Shown here: positions 13,623 to 22,573 of the stretch, piece after piece | Position numbering within the stretch: position 1 is the first letter of the stretch | How the letters are laid out: the number at the start of each line of letters is the position of its first letter | Assembly (NCBI RefSeq): GCF_002890915.1 | Contig: NZ_POUT01000004.1 | Coordinates: 186,001-250,000 of the forward strand | Direction of reading: 5' to 3' | Length of the DNA: 64,000 bases | DNA from: Stutzerimonas stutzeri | GTDB lineage: Bacteria; Pseudomonadota; Gammaproteobacteria; Pseudomonadales; Pseudomonadaceae | Position numbers and translations under genes: made by a program | The notes under the pieces: generated by a model | Seen by the model: only the letters and a program-made list of their open reading frames with translations | Told to the model about the DNA's origin: nothing | The model's database searches: none

Positions 13623-14331
13623 ACTGCTACCGCTGCTGCTTTCCGCACTGGTCCTGGGCCTGCTTGGCGGTGGCCATTGTCTTGGCATGTGCGGCGGGCT
13701 GATGGGCGCACTGACCATGGCCATCCCACCGGAACAACGAGCCAAGCGCCTGCGCCTACTGCTCGCCTACAACCTGGGACGGGTATTGAGCTATGCGACC
13801 GCCGGCCTGCTCATCGGCCTTGCCGGCTGGGCGGTGGCGAGCAGCCCTGCCGCAATGGTGCTGCGCGTGTTCGCTGCATTGCTGCTGATCAGCATGGGGC
13901 TCTATCTGGCGGGCTGGTGGAGCGGGCTGACGCGCGTCGAAGCGCTGGGCAAAGGGCTCTGGCGGCATATTCAGCCACTGGCCAGCCGGTTGCTGCCGGT
14001 AACCGGCGTGCCGCACGCCCTGCTGTTGGGCGCACTCTGGGGCTGGCTGCCGTGCGGGTTGGTCTACAGCACCCTGCTCTGGTCGGCGAGCCAGGGCGAT
14101 GCGCTGGACAGCGCCCTGCTGATGCTGGCGTTCGGCATCGGCACCTGGCCGGTACTGCTCGCGACCGGCCTGGCCGCCGAGCGCTTGACCGCGCTGCTGC
14201 GCAAGCGCGGCGTGCGTGTCGCCGGCGGCGTGCTGGTCATGCTGTTCGGCATCTGGACCATGCCCGGCCCTCATCAGCAATGGCTGATGGGGCATGGAGC
14301 CGCGCCAGCCGAACACGTCCACGAAGGCTAA
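13615..14331 (+). CDS. TauE/SafE-type (UreH_2) membrane protein of the cbb3 maturation cluster
   Basis: 238 residues if the GTG at 13615 is the start (VSELLPLLLSALVLG), overlapping ccoS by eight bases. It has six or so membrane helices. The first carries GGGHCLGMCGGLMGAL, a Cys/His/Met-rich motif repeated in weaker form as GALWGWLPCGLVY in the middle, as in the duplicated fold of this family. The family is often annotated as sulfite exporter, but the constant linkage with ccoS suggests a role in metal or haem delivery to the oxidase; that is inference. RBS is weak, and translational coupling to ccoS is likely. Confidence 0.85.
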   Translation: MSELLPLLLSALVLGLLGGGHCLGMCGGLMGALTMAIPPEQRAKRLRLLLAYNLGRVLSYATAGLLIGLAGWAVASSPAAMVLRVFAALLLISMGLYLAGWWSGLTRVEALGKGLWRHIQPLASRLLPVTGVPHALLLGALWGWLPCGLVYSTLLWSASQGDALDSALLMLAFGIGTWPVLLATGLAAERLTALLRKRGVRVAGGVLVMLFGIWTMPGPHQQWLMGHGAAPAEHVHEG

Positions 14332-14349
14332 GCGGCACCGGGCATGCAA

Positions 14350-14369
14350 GAGCCCGAGCGTCAGGGCTC
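14350..14369. terminator. Hairpin between convergent cco cluster and nadE
   Basis: GAGCCC at 14350-14355 pairs with GGGCTC at 14364-14369 around an eight-base loop. It overlaps the nadE stop codon and could terminate the plus-strand cluster. No clear T-run. Confidence 0.5.
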
Positions 14370-15188
14370 CTTGGGCAGCTGGCGCTTGTGCGCCGTCTTG
14401 TCGTAGGTCTCGATGATGATGCGCGCGGCCTCCTCCGATACCGGCCGGCCCTGCAGGAAGTCATCGATCTCGCGGTAGCTGACGCCATGCGCCGCCTCAT
14501 CCGGCTTGCCCGGAAAGAGCTCCTCCAGATCCGCCGTCGGCACCTTGTGCACCAACTGCTCCGGAGCGCCTAGCACCGCCGCCAGCTCCCGAACCTGTCC
14601 CTTCACCAGTCCGGCCAGCGGCGTCAGATCGCAGGCACCATCGCCGAACTTGGTGAAAAAGCCCATCACGGCTTCGGCGGCATGGTCGGTGCCGATCACC
14701 AGCCCCCGGTGAGCATTGGCGATGGTGTACTGCGCCACCATGCGCATGCGCGCCTTGGTGTTGCCCAGCACGAAGTCGCGCATCTGCGCGCTCAGGCCTT
14801 CCAGGGCCTCGGTAGCCGCCGCCACGCTCTTTACCGCCGCACCGATGTTCACGGTATGGCATTCATCGGGCTGGATGGTTTCGATCGCCAGTTGCGCCTC
14901 GTGCTCGTCGTGCTGGACCTGATAGGGCAAGCGCACCGCGATGAAGCGGTAGTCATCTCCTTCCCCCGCATCGCGCATGCCCTGGACCGCGCGCTGCGCC
15001 AGCATGCCGGCGGTCGTCGAGTCGACACCGCCGCTGATACCCAGCACCAGCGTCTTCATGCCGGATTCGCGCAGGCAGTTCTGGATGAAGCGTATCCGGC
15101 GCTCGATCTCCGCCTGAACCGATTCCACCCTGTTGAAGGGCGCGCAGACCTTGAGGGCGGCCGCGATTTCCTGCTGGCGACTGTGCAT
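14361..15188 (-). CDS. nadE: Ammonia-dependent NAD+ synthetase
   Basis: 275 residues, the length of the short ammonia-dependent form without a glutaminase domain. The ATP pyrophosphatase P-loop [11 protein letters not shown] is near residue 50, and [23 protein letters not shown] carries the conserved deamido-NAD/ATP binding region. It amidates nicotinic acid adenine dinucleotide to NAD+ in the cytoplasm. The ATG at 15188 has AAAGGAGAG upstream. It is divergent from hemN. Confidence 0.95.
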   Translation of the reverse strand: MHSRQQEIAAALKVCAPFNRVESVQAEIERRIRFIQNCLRESGMKTLVLGISGGVDSTTAGMLAQRAVQGMRDAGEGDDYRFIAVRLPYQVQHDEHEAQLAIETIQPDECHTVNIGAAVKSVAAATEALEGLSAQMRDFVLGNTKARMRMVAQYTIANAHRGLVIGTDHAAEAVMGFFTKFGDGACDLTPLAGLVKGQVRELAAVLGAPEQLVHKVPTADLEELFPGKPDEAAHGVSYREIDDFLQGRPVSEEAARIIIETYDKTAHKRQLPKEP

Positions 15189-15320
15189 GAATCTCTCCTT
15201 TGGCCCGGAGGCTCGGTTGAATCGAATAGAAACACTTGCATGGTCATCGGACCACGCTTGGGAGGAAATCTTCGTGCGTTGCCGCTCGTCCTCGCCCTGC
15301 CGATTAGGGTCGGGGCAAGT

Positions 15321-15334
15321 TTGATACAGGTCAA
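15321..15334 (+). promoter_or_regulatory. Anr/Fnr-type box upstream of hemN
   Basis: TTGATACAGGTCAA, with the same GTCAA right half as the ccoN1 site. A TAGAAT -10 hexamer at 15357-15362 puts transcription start near 15369, so the box centre would be at about -41.5, the class II activation position. It may also influence the divergent nadE. Confidence 0.85.
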
Positions 15335-15394
15335 GTCTGTCGTAGAGCCCTCCACCTAGAATCCAGCCACCGCTGTCATGACCGGGAAAGCCAC

Positions 15395-16777
15395 ATGCTC
15401 GACTCCATTCGCTGGGATACCGACCTGATCCGTCGCTACGATCAGGCCGGCCCGCGCTATACGTCGTATCCGACAGCGGTCCAGTTCAACGACAAGATCG
15501 GCTCGTTCGATCTGCTGCACGCATTACGCAGCAGCCGCCAGGCGTCGCGACCGCTTTCCCTGTATGTCCACCTGCCGTTCTGCGCGAACGCCTGCTACTA
15601 CTGCAACTGCCACAAGGTCATCACCAAGGACCGCGGCCGCGCGCTTCCCTATCTCGAGCGGCTGGAAAAGGAGATCGAGCTCATCGCCTGCCATCTCGGG
15701 CCCGACCAGATCGTCGAACAACTGCACTTCGGCGGCGGTACGCCGACCTTCCTCAGCCACGACGAACTGCGCCGCCTGATGGCGCATCTGCGCAAGCACT
15801 TCCACCTGCAGGATGACGACCATGGCGACTTCGGCATCGAGGTTGATCCTCGCGAGGCCGATTGGCCGACCATCGGGCTGTTGCGCGAACTGGGCTTCAA
15901 CCGCATCAGCATCGGCGTGCAGGACCTCGATCCAGACGTCCAGCGCGCGGTCAACCGCATGCAGACGCTGGAACAGACCCGGGCCATCATCGAGGCCGCA
16001 CGCACCCTGCAATACCGTTCGCTGAACATCGACCTGATCTACGGGTTGCCGCTGCAGACACCCGAGCGTTTCGCCAAAACCGTGGCCGCGATCATCGAAC
16101 TGCAACCGGACCGTCTGTCGATCTTCAACTATGCCCACCAGCCGGAACGCTTTCCCACGCAGCGCCGCATCAATACCGCCGACCTGCCCGTGCCCGTCGA
16201 CAAGCTGACCATGCTGCAGCAGAGCATCGAGCAGCTCACCGATGCCGGCTATCGCTACATCGGCATGGACCATTTCGCCTTGCCCGACGACGAGCTGGCC
16301 ATGGCGCAGGAAGACGGCACCCTGCAACGCAACTTCCAGGGCTATACCACCCATGGCCATTGTGACTTGGTGGGCCTGGGGGTCTCGGCCATCACCCAGG
16401 TCGGCGACCTGTACTGCCAGAACAGTACCGACATCGCCGAATATCAGCGCTATCTGGATCAGGACCAGTTGCCGACCGCCCGAGGTCTGCGCTGCAACGA
16501 GGACGACCGCATTCGCCGCAGCGTCATCCAGGCGCTGCTCTGCGATTTCGAGCTGGGTTTCGCCGAGATCGAACGCAGCTACGGCATCGACTTCAAGGAC
16601 TACTTCGGCGAAGCCTGGCCGATGCTGGAACAGATGGCCGCGGACGGGCTGGTCGAACTGACCGATACCCACCTGATCGTCCAACCGGCCGGACGCCTGC
16701 TCGTGCGTGCGGTCTGCATGCTGTTCGACCACTACCTGCCGGAACAGACCGGCTACAGCTACTCACGGGTCATCTAG
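15395..16777 (+). CDS. hemN: Oxygen-independent coproporphyrinogen III oxidase, radical SAM
   Basis: 460 residues. The radical-SAM cluster motif CANACYYC has Cys63, Cys67 and Cys70, preceded by the HemN hallmark [10 protein letters not shown] and [17 protein letters not shown] binds SAM. It decarboxylates coproporphyrinogen III to protoporphyrinogen IX without oxygen, supplying haem for anaerobic and microaerobic respiration. The Anr-type box upstream and anr downstream indicate oxygen control. Confidence 0.97.
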   Translation: MLDSIRWDTDLIRRYDQAGPRYTSYPTAVQFNDKIGSFDLLHALRSSRQASRPLSLYVHLPFCANACYYCNCHKVITKDRGRALPYLERLEKEIELIACHLGPDQIVEQLHFGGGTPTFLSHDELRRLMAHLRKHFHLQDDDHGDFGIEVDPREADWPTIGLLRELGFNRISIGVQDLDPDVQRAVNRMQTLEQTRAIIEAARTLQYRSLNIDLIYGLPLQTPERFAKTVAAIIELQPDRLSIFNYAHQPERFPTQRRINTADLPVPVDKLTMLQQSIEQLTDAGYRYIGMDHFALPDDELAMAQEDGTLQRNFQGYTTHGHCDLVGLGVSAITQVGDLYCQNSTDIAEYQRYLDQDQLPTARGLRCNEDDRIRRSVIQALLCDFELGFAEIERSYGIDFKDYFGEAWPMLEQMAADGLVELTDTHLIVQPAGRLLVRAVCMLFDHYLPEQTGYSYSRVI

Positions 16778-16870
16778 GTTTCCCCGCCCTGCGACCCTCG
16801 GGCCGATTGGCTATGGATGACGAGCTGGGTTAACCTTGTGCGCTGTATCCAGGTTTCCAGGAAGCCCCCT

Positions 16871-17605
16871 ATGTCCGAGTCGACCAAGGTCCGTTCGCAG
16901 CGGCAAGCTCACTGCAAGGATTGCAGCCTTTCCGGGCTCTGCCTGCCCCTGTCGCTGAACATGCAAGACATGGACGCCCTGGACGATATCGTCAAACGCG
17001 GCCGTCCCCTGAAGAAGGGTGAGACCCTGTTCCGCCAAGGCGATGCCTTCAGCTCGGTCTTCGCCGTGCGCTCCGGCGCCCTGCGGACCTTCAGCGTGAC
17101 CGACGGCGGCGAGGAGCAGATCACCGGCTTCCACCTGCCCAGCGAACTGGTCGGCCTCTCCGGCATGGATACCGAGAGCTACCCGGTGACGGCCCAGGCA
17201 CTGGAAACCACCTCGGTCTGCGAGATCCCCTTCGAGCGGCTCGACGAGCTGAGCGTGCTGCTGCCGCAACTGCGCCGCCAGCTGATGCGCATCATGAGCC
17301 GCGAGATTCGCGACGATCAGCAGATGATGCTGTTGCTGTCGAAGAAGACCGCCGACGAGCGCATCGCCACCTTCCTGATCAACCTGTCGGCGCGCTTCAG
17401 CGCACGCGGCTTCTCGGCCAACCAGTTCCGCCTGCCGATGTCGCGCAATGAAATCGGCAATTACCTGGGCCTGGCCGTCGAGACCGTCTCGCGCGTATTC
17501 ACGCGCTTCCAGCAGAACGGCCTGCTCGAAGCCGAAGGCAAGGAAGTACGCATCCTGGATTCCATCGGACTGTGCGCCCTGGCTGGCGGTAACATGGACG
17601 TCTGA
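16871..17605 (+). CDS. anr: Fnr-family oxygen-sensing transcriptional regulator Anr
   Basis: 244 residues, exactly the length of P. aeruginosa Anr, from the ATG at 16871 ([10 protein letters not shown]). The [4Fe-4S] ligands are Cys15, Cys18, Cys24 and Cys117. A cyclic-nucleotide-binding-like fold, a dimer helix and a helix-turn-helix with the recognition signature ETVSRVF, which contacts TTGAT half-sites, follow. Oxygen destroys the cluster and inactivates the dimer. Likely targets in this window are ccoN1 and hemN. Confidence 0.97.
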   Translation: MSESTKVRSQRQAHCKDCSLSGLCLPLSLNMQDMDALDDIVKRGRPLKKGETLFRQGDAFSSVFAVRSGALRTFSVTDGGEEQITGFHLPSELVGLSGMDTESYPVTAQALETTSVCEIPFERLDELSVLLPQLRRQLMRIMSREIRDDQQMMLLLSKKTADERIATFLINLSARFSARGFSANQFRLPMSRNEIGNYLGLAVETVSRVFTRFQQNGLLEAEGKEVRILDSIGLCALAGGNMDV

Positions 17606-17631
17606 GTCAGCGCGTTTGGAGTAGCAGTTCG

Positions 17632-18180
17632 ATGATCTTCGACGAATTCAGCATCAAGACCCTGATCCGCCCGGTTCCTGACTTTCCCAGCCCTGGCGTC
17701 GTCTTCCGCGATATCACTCCGCTGTTCCAGTCACCCAAGGCCTTGCGCATGGTCGCCGACACCTTCATCCAGCGCTACGTGGAAGCCGACTTCACCCACA
17801 TCGGCGCGCTCGACGCGCGGGGTTTTCTGATTGGCTCGATCCTCGCCTACGAGCTGAACAAGCCGCTGGTGCTCTTTCGCAAGCAAGGCAAGCTGCCTGC
17901 GGACGTGCTATCGCAGTCCTATTGCACCGAATATGGCGAAGCCCACCTGGAGATCCATGCCGACAGCCTCTGCGAAGGCGATTCGGTCCTGTTGTTCGAT
18001 GATCTGATCGCTACCGGCGGCACCCTGCTCGCCGCCGCGCAACTGGTCCGCCGCATGCGCGCCAGCATCCATGAGGCCGCCGCGATCATTGATCTGCCCG
18101 AACTGGGAGGCTCGCAGAAACTCCAGGATATCGGCATCCCGACCTTTACGCTGACGGCTTTCGCCCTGGGCGACCGCTGA
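17632..18180 (+). CDS. apt: Adenine phosphoribosyltransferase
   Basis: 182 residues. The PRPP-binding loop [17 protein letters not shown] and the adenine-site region [17 protein letters not shown] are diagnostic. It converts adenine and PRPP to AMP in purine salvage. It lies 26 bases after anr in the same direction, the same order as in P. aeruginosa. Confidence 0.97.
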   Translation: MIFDEFSIKTLIRPVPDFPSPGVVFRDITPLFQSPKALRMVADTFIQRYVEADFTHIGALDARGFLIGSILAYELNKPLVLFRKQGKLPADVLSQSYCTEYGEAHLEIHADSLCEGDSVLLFDDLIATGGTLLAAAQLVRRMRASIHEAAAIIDLPELGGSQKLQDIGIPTFTLTAFALGDR

Positions 18181-18231
18181 TAGCGCGAGGTCTCCAGGCG
18201 CTCCTGCCGACCCGACACCGGGAGCCCCGCC

Positions 18232-18840
18232 ATGCTCGACACGCGTCTTCGCAGCCTGCTGATCATCCTGCTGGTGTTCGCCAGCCCGGCCTTCGCCCTG
18301 GACCGCGAGGCGCTGCTCGACGAGGCCAACCTCCTACTGCTGCCCCGCGCTCGCACGCTGCCCAGCATCGAACTGGTCGACCAGGACGGCCAGCCATTCA
18401 GCACCGCCTCGCTCCGAGGACGCTGGCACATCCTGTTCTTCGGCTTCACCGCCTGTCCCGATATCTGCCCGACCACCCTGAGCGACATGCGCCGCCTGTT
18501 CGCCCGCCTACCGGCAGACGATCGCCAGCAGCTGCAACTGGTGCTGATCAGCGCCGATCCGGCGCGCGATACGCCACAACGGCTGAAAACCTATCTGGAT
18601 TACTACCGTGCCGGATTCAGCGGCCTGACCGGTGAAATGGCGCAACTGCAGCGGCTTTCCAAGGCGCTGGGATTGCCCTTCGTTCCCGCCAGCGAGACCC
18701 AGGGCGACTACAGCGTCAGTCATAGCGGCAATCTGGCGCTGGTTGCACCTGACGGCACATTGCGCGGGCACATCCGCGCACCGCTGAAGCTGGAAGGATT
18801 GCAACAGGCTCTGCCACGGATCATCGAGAGCGAACGCTGA
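18232..18840 (+). CDS. SCO1/SenC family copper chaperone or thiol-disulfide protein
   Basis: 202 residues. A signal peptide or anchor (LRSLLIILLVFASPAFA) is followed by a thioredoxin fold with the copper-binding CPDIC motif (FTACPDICPTTLSDM) and a downstream His (SVSHSGNLALV), the three ligands of Sco proteins. Family members deliver copper to the CuA or CuB site of haem-copper oxidases or act as thiol reductases. The location near cbb3 genes fits a respiratory copper role, but the exact client is unknown. Confidence 0.9.
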   Translation: MLDTRLRSLLIILLVFASPAFALDREALLDEANLLLLPRARTLPSIELVDQDGQPFSTASLRGRWHILFFGFTACPDICPTTLSDMRRLFARLPADDRQQLQLVLISADPARDTPQRLKTYLDYYRAGFSGLTGEMAQLQRLSKALGLPFVPASETQGDYSVSHSGNLALVAPDGTLRGHIRAPLKLEGLQQALPRIIESER

Positions 18841-18843
18841 ACA

Positions 18844-18933
18844 GCAGGCCTGCGGCCTGCATCGCCGTGAGGGCGCGCCCACAGGGTCCGGGGTGCTCAG
18901 GCTGCTTTTGCGGCCCAGCCTCGGGGCGATGCT
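18844..18933. repeat. Extragenic tandem repeat, unit 1
   Basis: A unit of about 90 bases starting GCAGGCCTGCGG and ending CTCGGGGCGATGCT. It is repeated at 18949 with about 80-85 percent identity by eye. GCATCGCC near the start and GGCGATGC at the end are inverted, so each unit can form a stem. It may also terminate the SCO transcript. Confidence 0.75.
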
Positions 18934-18948
18934 TTAGCGCTTCAAGCG

Positions 18949-19042
18949 GCAGGCCTGCGGTCCGCATCGCCGCGAGGGCGCGCCCACAGGGCCCGAGGTG
19001 CATGGGCCGCTTTGGTGGGAGGCCCGACCTCGGGGCGATGCT
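18949..19042. repeat. Extragenic tandem repeat, unit 2
   Basis: Second copy, period about 105 bases, separated from unit 1 by 15 bases. The central GAGGGCGCGCCCACAGGG block is identical in both units. No reading frame is conserved between the units. Confidence 0.75.
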
Positions 19043-19072
19043 CTCGAGGACGGGCAGTGATCGAGCAGCCGC

Positions 19073-19774
19073 TCAATGGCAATCCAGGGTATCGGCCAGC
19101 ACATAAGCCTGGAACGCCACTTCATCGATCCACTGCTGCGTCAGCTCACCCAGTCGCCCCTCCTCGCGCCAGCGCTCGATCAGCGCATCGACTTTCACTT
19201 GCAGGGCCGCATCGTCGGTGCTGATCCGCAGCACCTGCTCCACCTCCGGCAACGCCGGCAACAGCCGCTTGTAACGTCGCCACTCAGGCAACGTAGCCAA
19301 GTCGGCAAGCAGGGCCTGATCATCGACGACCGCCTGGCACTCACCCAGCTTGAGGCCGATCAACGCATGCGCAGCACTCGGATACTCCCGCGGCAGCGCG
19401 GCGAAACGCTCGGCCACCAGCCGCGCATAGGGGCTGCCGGCAGCGACGCAGAATGGCTGGCTACGCAGATCGGACCAGGAGCCGGGGCCGCCCTCGGTCG
19501 CGGTCAATGCAGCAGGAACGGCGCGGTAGTAGAGCGCGCCGGTTTCTCTCGCACCCAGCTGCAGCTCGGCCTCGTCGACCGCCGTGACGAACGCCGCCCG
19601 CTGCCCCAATGCTTCGGCCAACGCCTCCACCAGCGCCGGCTCGAAACTCTCCGTCGCGCTGCTCGACAACACCCGATAGCCGCCGGGCAATGCCGCGCGC
19701 AGCGGCTCGGCGAGCGCCGGCAGCGGTCCCAGCAGGGCAATCAGCAAGAGACCGGAACGCAGCGACACAGGCAC
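19073..19774 (-). CDS. Periplasmic substrate-binding protein, family 3 type (transporter substrate-binding domain)
   Basis: 233 residues. A signal peptide (SLRSGLLLIALLGPLPALA, cleavage before EPLRAAL) precedes an SBP_bac_3-like domain (FEPALVEALAEALGQRAAFV, SAAHALIGLKLGECQAVVDDQ). It is the last gene of the minus-strand ABC operon, 10 bases after the permease. Family 3 proteins usually bind amino acids with a different permease class, so its partner may be this sulfonate-type permease or another system. The C-terminus is short but complete. Confidence 0.75.
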   Translation of the reverse strand: MPVSLRSGLLLIALLGPLPALAEPLRAALPGGYRVLSSSATESFEPALVEALAEALGQRAAFVTAVDEAELQLGARETGALYYRAVPAALTATEGGPGSWSDLRSQPFCVAAGSPYARLVAERFAALPREYPSAAHALIGLKLGECQAVVDDQALLADLATLPEWRRYKRLLPALPEVEQVLRISTDDAALQVKVDALIERWREEGRLGELTQQWIDEVAFQAYVLADTLDCH

Positions 19775-19784
19775 GATTCCGACC

Positions 19785-20558
19785 TCAGACGTACTGATAG
19801 CGCAACATCCGTTGCTTGAATTTCTCCAGCACCACCTGATCGATCAGGGTGGCGAGAATGGCGATGACCAGGATGTTCATCATCACGCCGACCATGTCGG
19901 CGATCTCGCCCGAATACGCCAGCGAACGCCCGAGGCCCTGGCCGAAACCGATCAGCATCTCCGCCGAGATCAGGGCACGCCAGGCGTTACCGAAGGCCAG
20001 CTGGGCGCCGGTGATCAGCTCCGGCATCACCGCCGGCAGATAGACCCGTCGCAGCAGTTGCCAGCGCGAGGCGCCCATGACCCGTGCGGCGGAAACATGC
20101 ACCGGCTGCACGCTCTCAGTGGCGTTCATCACCGAAAGCGCCATCGGGAAGAAGGCCGCCAGCGCCACCACCACGATGATCGGCAGGTTGCCGAAACCCA
20201 TGACGATGAGGAACAACGGTACCCAGGCGATCGAGGGAATCGACTGCAGGATGACGATGGCCGAGCGCAGGATCTCGCGGAAGAAGAACAGCACCCCGCC
20301 GACCAGGCCGAAGCCGGTGCCGAACAACAGGGCGAAACCGTAGCCGCTGCCCAGGCGGCTCATGCTGCCGTACAACCCCTCGCGAAACTCCGGCTGCTGG
20401 ATGGTTGTGACGAGCCGCTCGAAGACCGTCGGGATGCCCGGCATGAGGAATGCCGGGAGGCTCCAGGCGGCGGCTTGCCAGATCAGCAGAATGAACAGGA
20501 TCGCCAGGACGACAGCGAGGTATTTCCTGGGCCCGGTAAGACGACGTGCCTGGCTCAT
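19785..20558 (-). CDS. ABC transporter permease, SsuC/TauC (BPD_transp_1) type
   Basis: 257 residues from the ATG at 20558 (MSQARRLTGPRKYL), which overlaps the ATPase stop in an ATGA arrangement. About six membrane helices and the EAA loop typical of the nitrate/sulfonate/taurine class (AARVMGASRWQLLRRVYLPAVMPELITGAQLAFGNAW, interrupted here for length) are visible. It forms the membrane channel with the ATPase upstream. The transported substrate is not evident from sequence. Confidence 0.9.
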   Translation of the reverse strand: MSQARRLTGPRKYLAVVLAILFILLIWQAAAWSLPAFLMPGIPTVFERLVTTIQQPEFREGLYGSMSRLGSGYGFALLFGTGFGLVGGVLFFFREILRSAIVILQSIPSIAWVPLFLIVMGFGNLPIIVVVALAAFFPMALSVMNATESVQPVHVSAARVMGASRWQLLRRVYLPAVMPELITGAQLAFGNAWRALISAEMLIGFGQGLGRSLAYSGEIADMVGVMMNILVIAILATLIDQVVLEKFKQRMLRYQYV

Positions 20559-21301
20559 GCGTGCGCGATCTCCGTCTTGATGCCCAGCAGGCTGAGGATT
20601 TCCTTGCGCTCGGCAGCGAACTCGGACAAGTCGTGGCTCTTCTCGCAATGGGTGAAGTTGAAGGTCTTCAGCACCCGCGTCGGCCGGGGGCTGAAGACCA
20701 GCACATGGTCGGCCAGGTAAAGCGCTTCGTCGACATCATGGGTGACCAGCAGCACGGTCGGCTGGTGTTCCTCGATCAGTTCGCGCAACACATCCTGCAG
20801 CGCCATGCGGGTCAACGCATCGAGCGCGCCGAAGGGTTCGTCCAGCAGCAACACCTCGGGCTTGGCGATGAACGCCCGAGCCAGGGCTGTGCGCTGGCGC
20901 ATGCCGCCGGATACCTGGTGCGGGTAATAGTGCTCGAAGCCGCTGAGGCCGACGCGCTCGAGCCAGCCCTGGGCCTGTGCGAACGCAGCCGTCTTGTCCA
21001 CACCCTGCAGTTCCAGGGCCAGGGCGACATTGGCCTGAAGACTGAGCCAGGGGTACAGGGCATGTTCCTGGAACACCAGGGTACGACTTGGGTTCGGCTC
21101 GCGAATCGGCTTGCCGTCGGCCAGCACACGACCGGCGGTGGGCTTCTCCAGCCCCGCCACCAGGTGCAGCAGGGTCGACTTGCCACAGCCGGACGGACCG
21201 ACCAATGCAACCAGCTCCCCCTGGGAGAACTCGCCACTGAACCCCTTGATGACCTCGAGCTGCCCGAAGCGCTTGTCTACTTCTTCAAACCTGAGCTGCA
21301 T
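20555..21301 (-). CDS. ABC transporter ATP-binding protein, SsuB/TauB type
   Basis: 248 residues. Walker A GPSGCGKSTLLHLVAGLE, signature VSGGMRQRTALARAF, Walker B LLLDEPFGALDALTR and switch His LLVTHDVDEAL are all intact. The long basic C-terminal end after SPRPTRV is typical for the nitrate/sulfonate/taurine group. It is in the middle of the operon between the binding protein and permease. Confidence 0.92.
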   Translation of the reverse strand: MQLRFEEVDKRFGQLEVIKGFSGEFSQGELVALVGPSGCGKSTLLHLVAGLEKPTAGRVLADGKPIREPNPSRTLVFQEHALYPWLSLQANVALALELQGVDKTAAFAQAQGWLERVGLSGFEHYYPHQVSGGMRQRTALARAFIAKPEVLLLDEPFGALDALTRMALQDVLRELIEEHQPTVLLVTHDVDEALYLADHVLVFSPRPTRVLKTFNFTHCEKSHDLSEFAAERKEILSLLGIKTEIAHA

Positions 21302-21348
21302 ATGAATCCAAAAAAACGAAGGTGCCCGGCAATGCGGGCGACACGGAA

Positions 21349-21372
21349 ACAGCCCGACGGAAGCCGGGCTGT
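21349..21372 (-). terminator. Intra-operon hairpin between binding-protein and ATPase genes
   Basis: ACAGCCCG at 21349-21356 pairs with CGGGCTGT at 21365-21372 within the 96-base gap. There is no T-run, so it more likely stabilises the upstream binding-protein mRNA or attenuates, giving more binding protein than ATPase and permease. Confidence 0.5.
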
Positions 21373-21397
21373 ACGGTACACGGCGAAACCGGAGCGA

Positions 21398-22387
21398 TCA
21401 GAGTTCGCGGCTTTCCTGCCAGGACAGATCGAGAATCGCCCGGGTGTCGAACGGCTTGCCGTCACGGGTCTTCAACGATCCCTGCTCCTGCAGGATGTCC
21501 GCCAGCTCCTGAATGCGCGCCAGATCCTCTTCGCCCAGCTTGGAACTGAAGGTCTGGGTGGCGATCGCCTCCTCGATGACCACCTCGCGAGCCAGCTCGC
21601 CGCGCTTGAGGGTCTTGAGGGTCGGCTCGGCGATGAAATAGCCGGCGATCAGCTTGGCCGCCTCGGCCGGCTGGTTCTCGAGCATGTCGATGGCTTCACG
21701 CTGGGCATCCAGCGAACTCCATACGGCCTCCTTGCGCTTGGCCAGGGTATCGCCGGAGGTGATCACCACCATGCAGGGGAACGGCCAGACTTCGCCGATC
21801 TCGTAGACCTGGCGAACCGGCGCCACCAGCTGCGCGATGCGGTCATAGGGCTCGAACAGGAAGGCCGCGTCGACCCGGCCGGATACCAGCGACTGTACGG
21901 CCACCGCAGGGCTGACGCCCATGATGTTCACGTCGCTCGGCTTGAGGCCTGCGTTCTTCAGCGTCACGCCGCGCAGCACCGCGTCGGCGGTACTGCCCTC
22001 ACGCTGCGACGCCAGGCTGTGATCCTTGAGGTCGGCAACGTTCTGGATCTGGGTATCCTCACGCACCAGGATCGAGTGATAGCCCTGTTGCGCACCGCCC
22101 ACCACTTTCAGGTCAGCGCCCTTGGAGGCCCAGGCCACCGCATTGGTGAATCCCAGTACGCCGGTGTCCAGCTGGCCACCAACGATGGCCTTGATCAAAT
22201 CGGTGCCCGAGCTGAACTCGATCAGTTCGACATCCAGGCCGTGCTTCTTGTAGAACCCGGCCTCGTGGGCGACCATCGCCTGCGCGTCGTCCATCACCCG
22301 GATGTAGCCAACCTTGAGCTTTTCCTCGGCCTGGGCGAATGCGCTCAGGAGCAGAAGAGCCGGAACCAGCCAATGCTTTGCTTTCAT
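21398..22387 (-). CDS. ABC transporter substrate-binding protein, SsuA/TauA-NitT family
   Basis: 329 residues from the ATG at 22387 with GAGG upstream; a start at 22411 is possible but leaves the signal peptide internal. The signal peptide is MKAKHWLVPALLLLSAFAQA with cleavage before EEKLKV. The mature protein has the NMT1/SsuA-like fold (KVGYIRVMDDAQAMVAHEAGFYKKHGLDVEL, shown only in part as a 20-residue recognition: VAHEAGFYKKHGLDVEL). Ligands of this family include taurine, sulfonates, nitrate and pyrimidine precursors; which applies here is open. Confidence 0.88.
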   Translation of the reverse strand: MKAKHWLVPALLLLSAFAQAEEKLKVGYIRVMDDAQAMVAHEAGFYKKHGLDVELIEFSSGTDLIKAIVGGQLDTGVLGFTNAVAWASKGADLKVVGGAQQGYHSILVREDTQIQNVADLKDHSLASQREGSTADAVLRGVTLKNAGLKPSDVNIMGVSPAVAVQSLVSGRVDAAFLFEPYDRIAQLVAPVRQVYEIGEVWPFPCMVVITSGDTLAKRKEAVWSSLDAQREAIDMLENQPAEAAKLIAGYFIAEPTLKTLKRGELAREVVIEEAIATQTFSSKLGEEDLARIQELADILQEQGSLKTRDGKPFDTRAILDLSWQESREL

Positions 22388-22420
22388 TTCAACCTCGATT
22401 CGGGCAGCCATGTCATATAA

Positions 22421-22448
22421 CCAAATCGAAGCCTCTTATTCGATTTGG
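22421..22448. promoter_or_regulatory. Perfect inverted repeat (candidate operator) before the ABC importer
   Basis: CCAAATCGAA at 22421-22430 and TTCGATTTGG at 22439-22448 are exact reverse complements with an eight-base spacer. It lies 33 bases upstream of the binding-protein ATG, in an AT-rich stretch. The form fits a dimeric repressor or activator site; no regulator gene is adjacent. Confidence 0.7.
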
Positions 22449-22573
22449 CTATCTAACTTTCATGGCTTAGAACTTTACCCGAATCATGGGCAGAACGGCA
22501 CTACCCAAGTGCTATATCCATACTGCTCGGGGTTATAGCGCTCGGTCGTTCCAATATCGGACTATGCAGATGC

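Noticed and set aside
16801..16870. GGTTAACC palindrome before anr as an Anr autoregulation site
   Set aside because: It does not match TTGAT-N4-ATCAA, and eight-base palindromes occur by chance.
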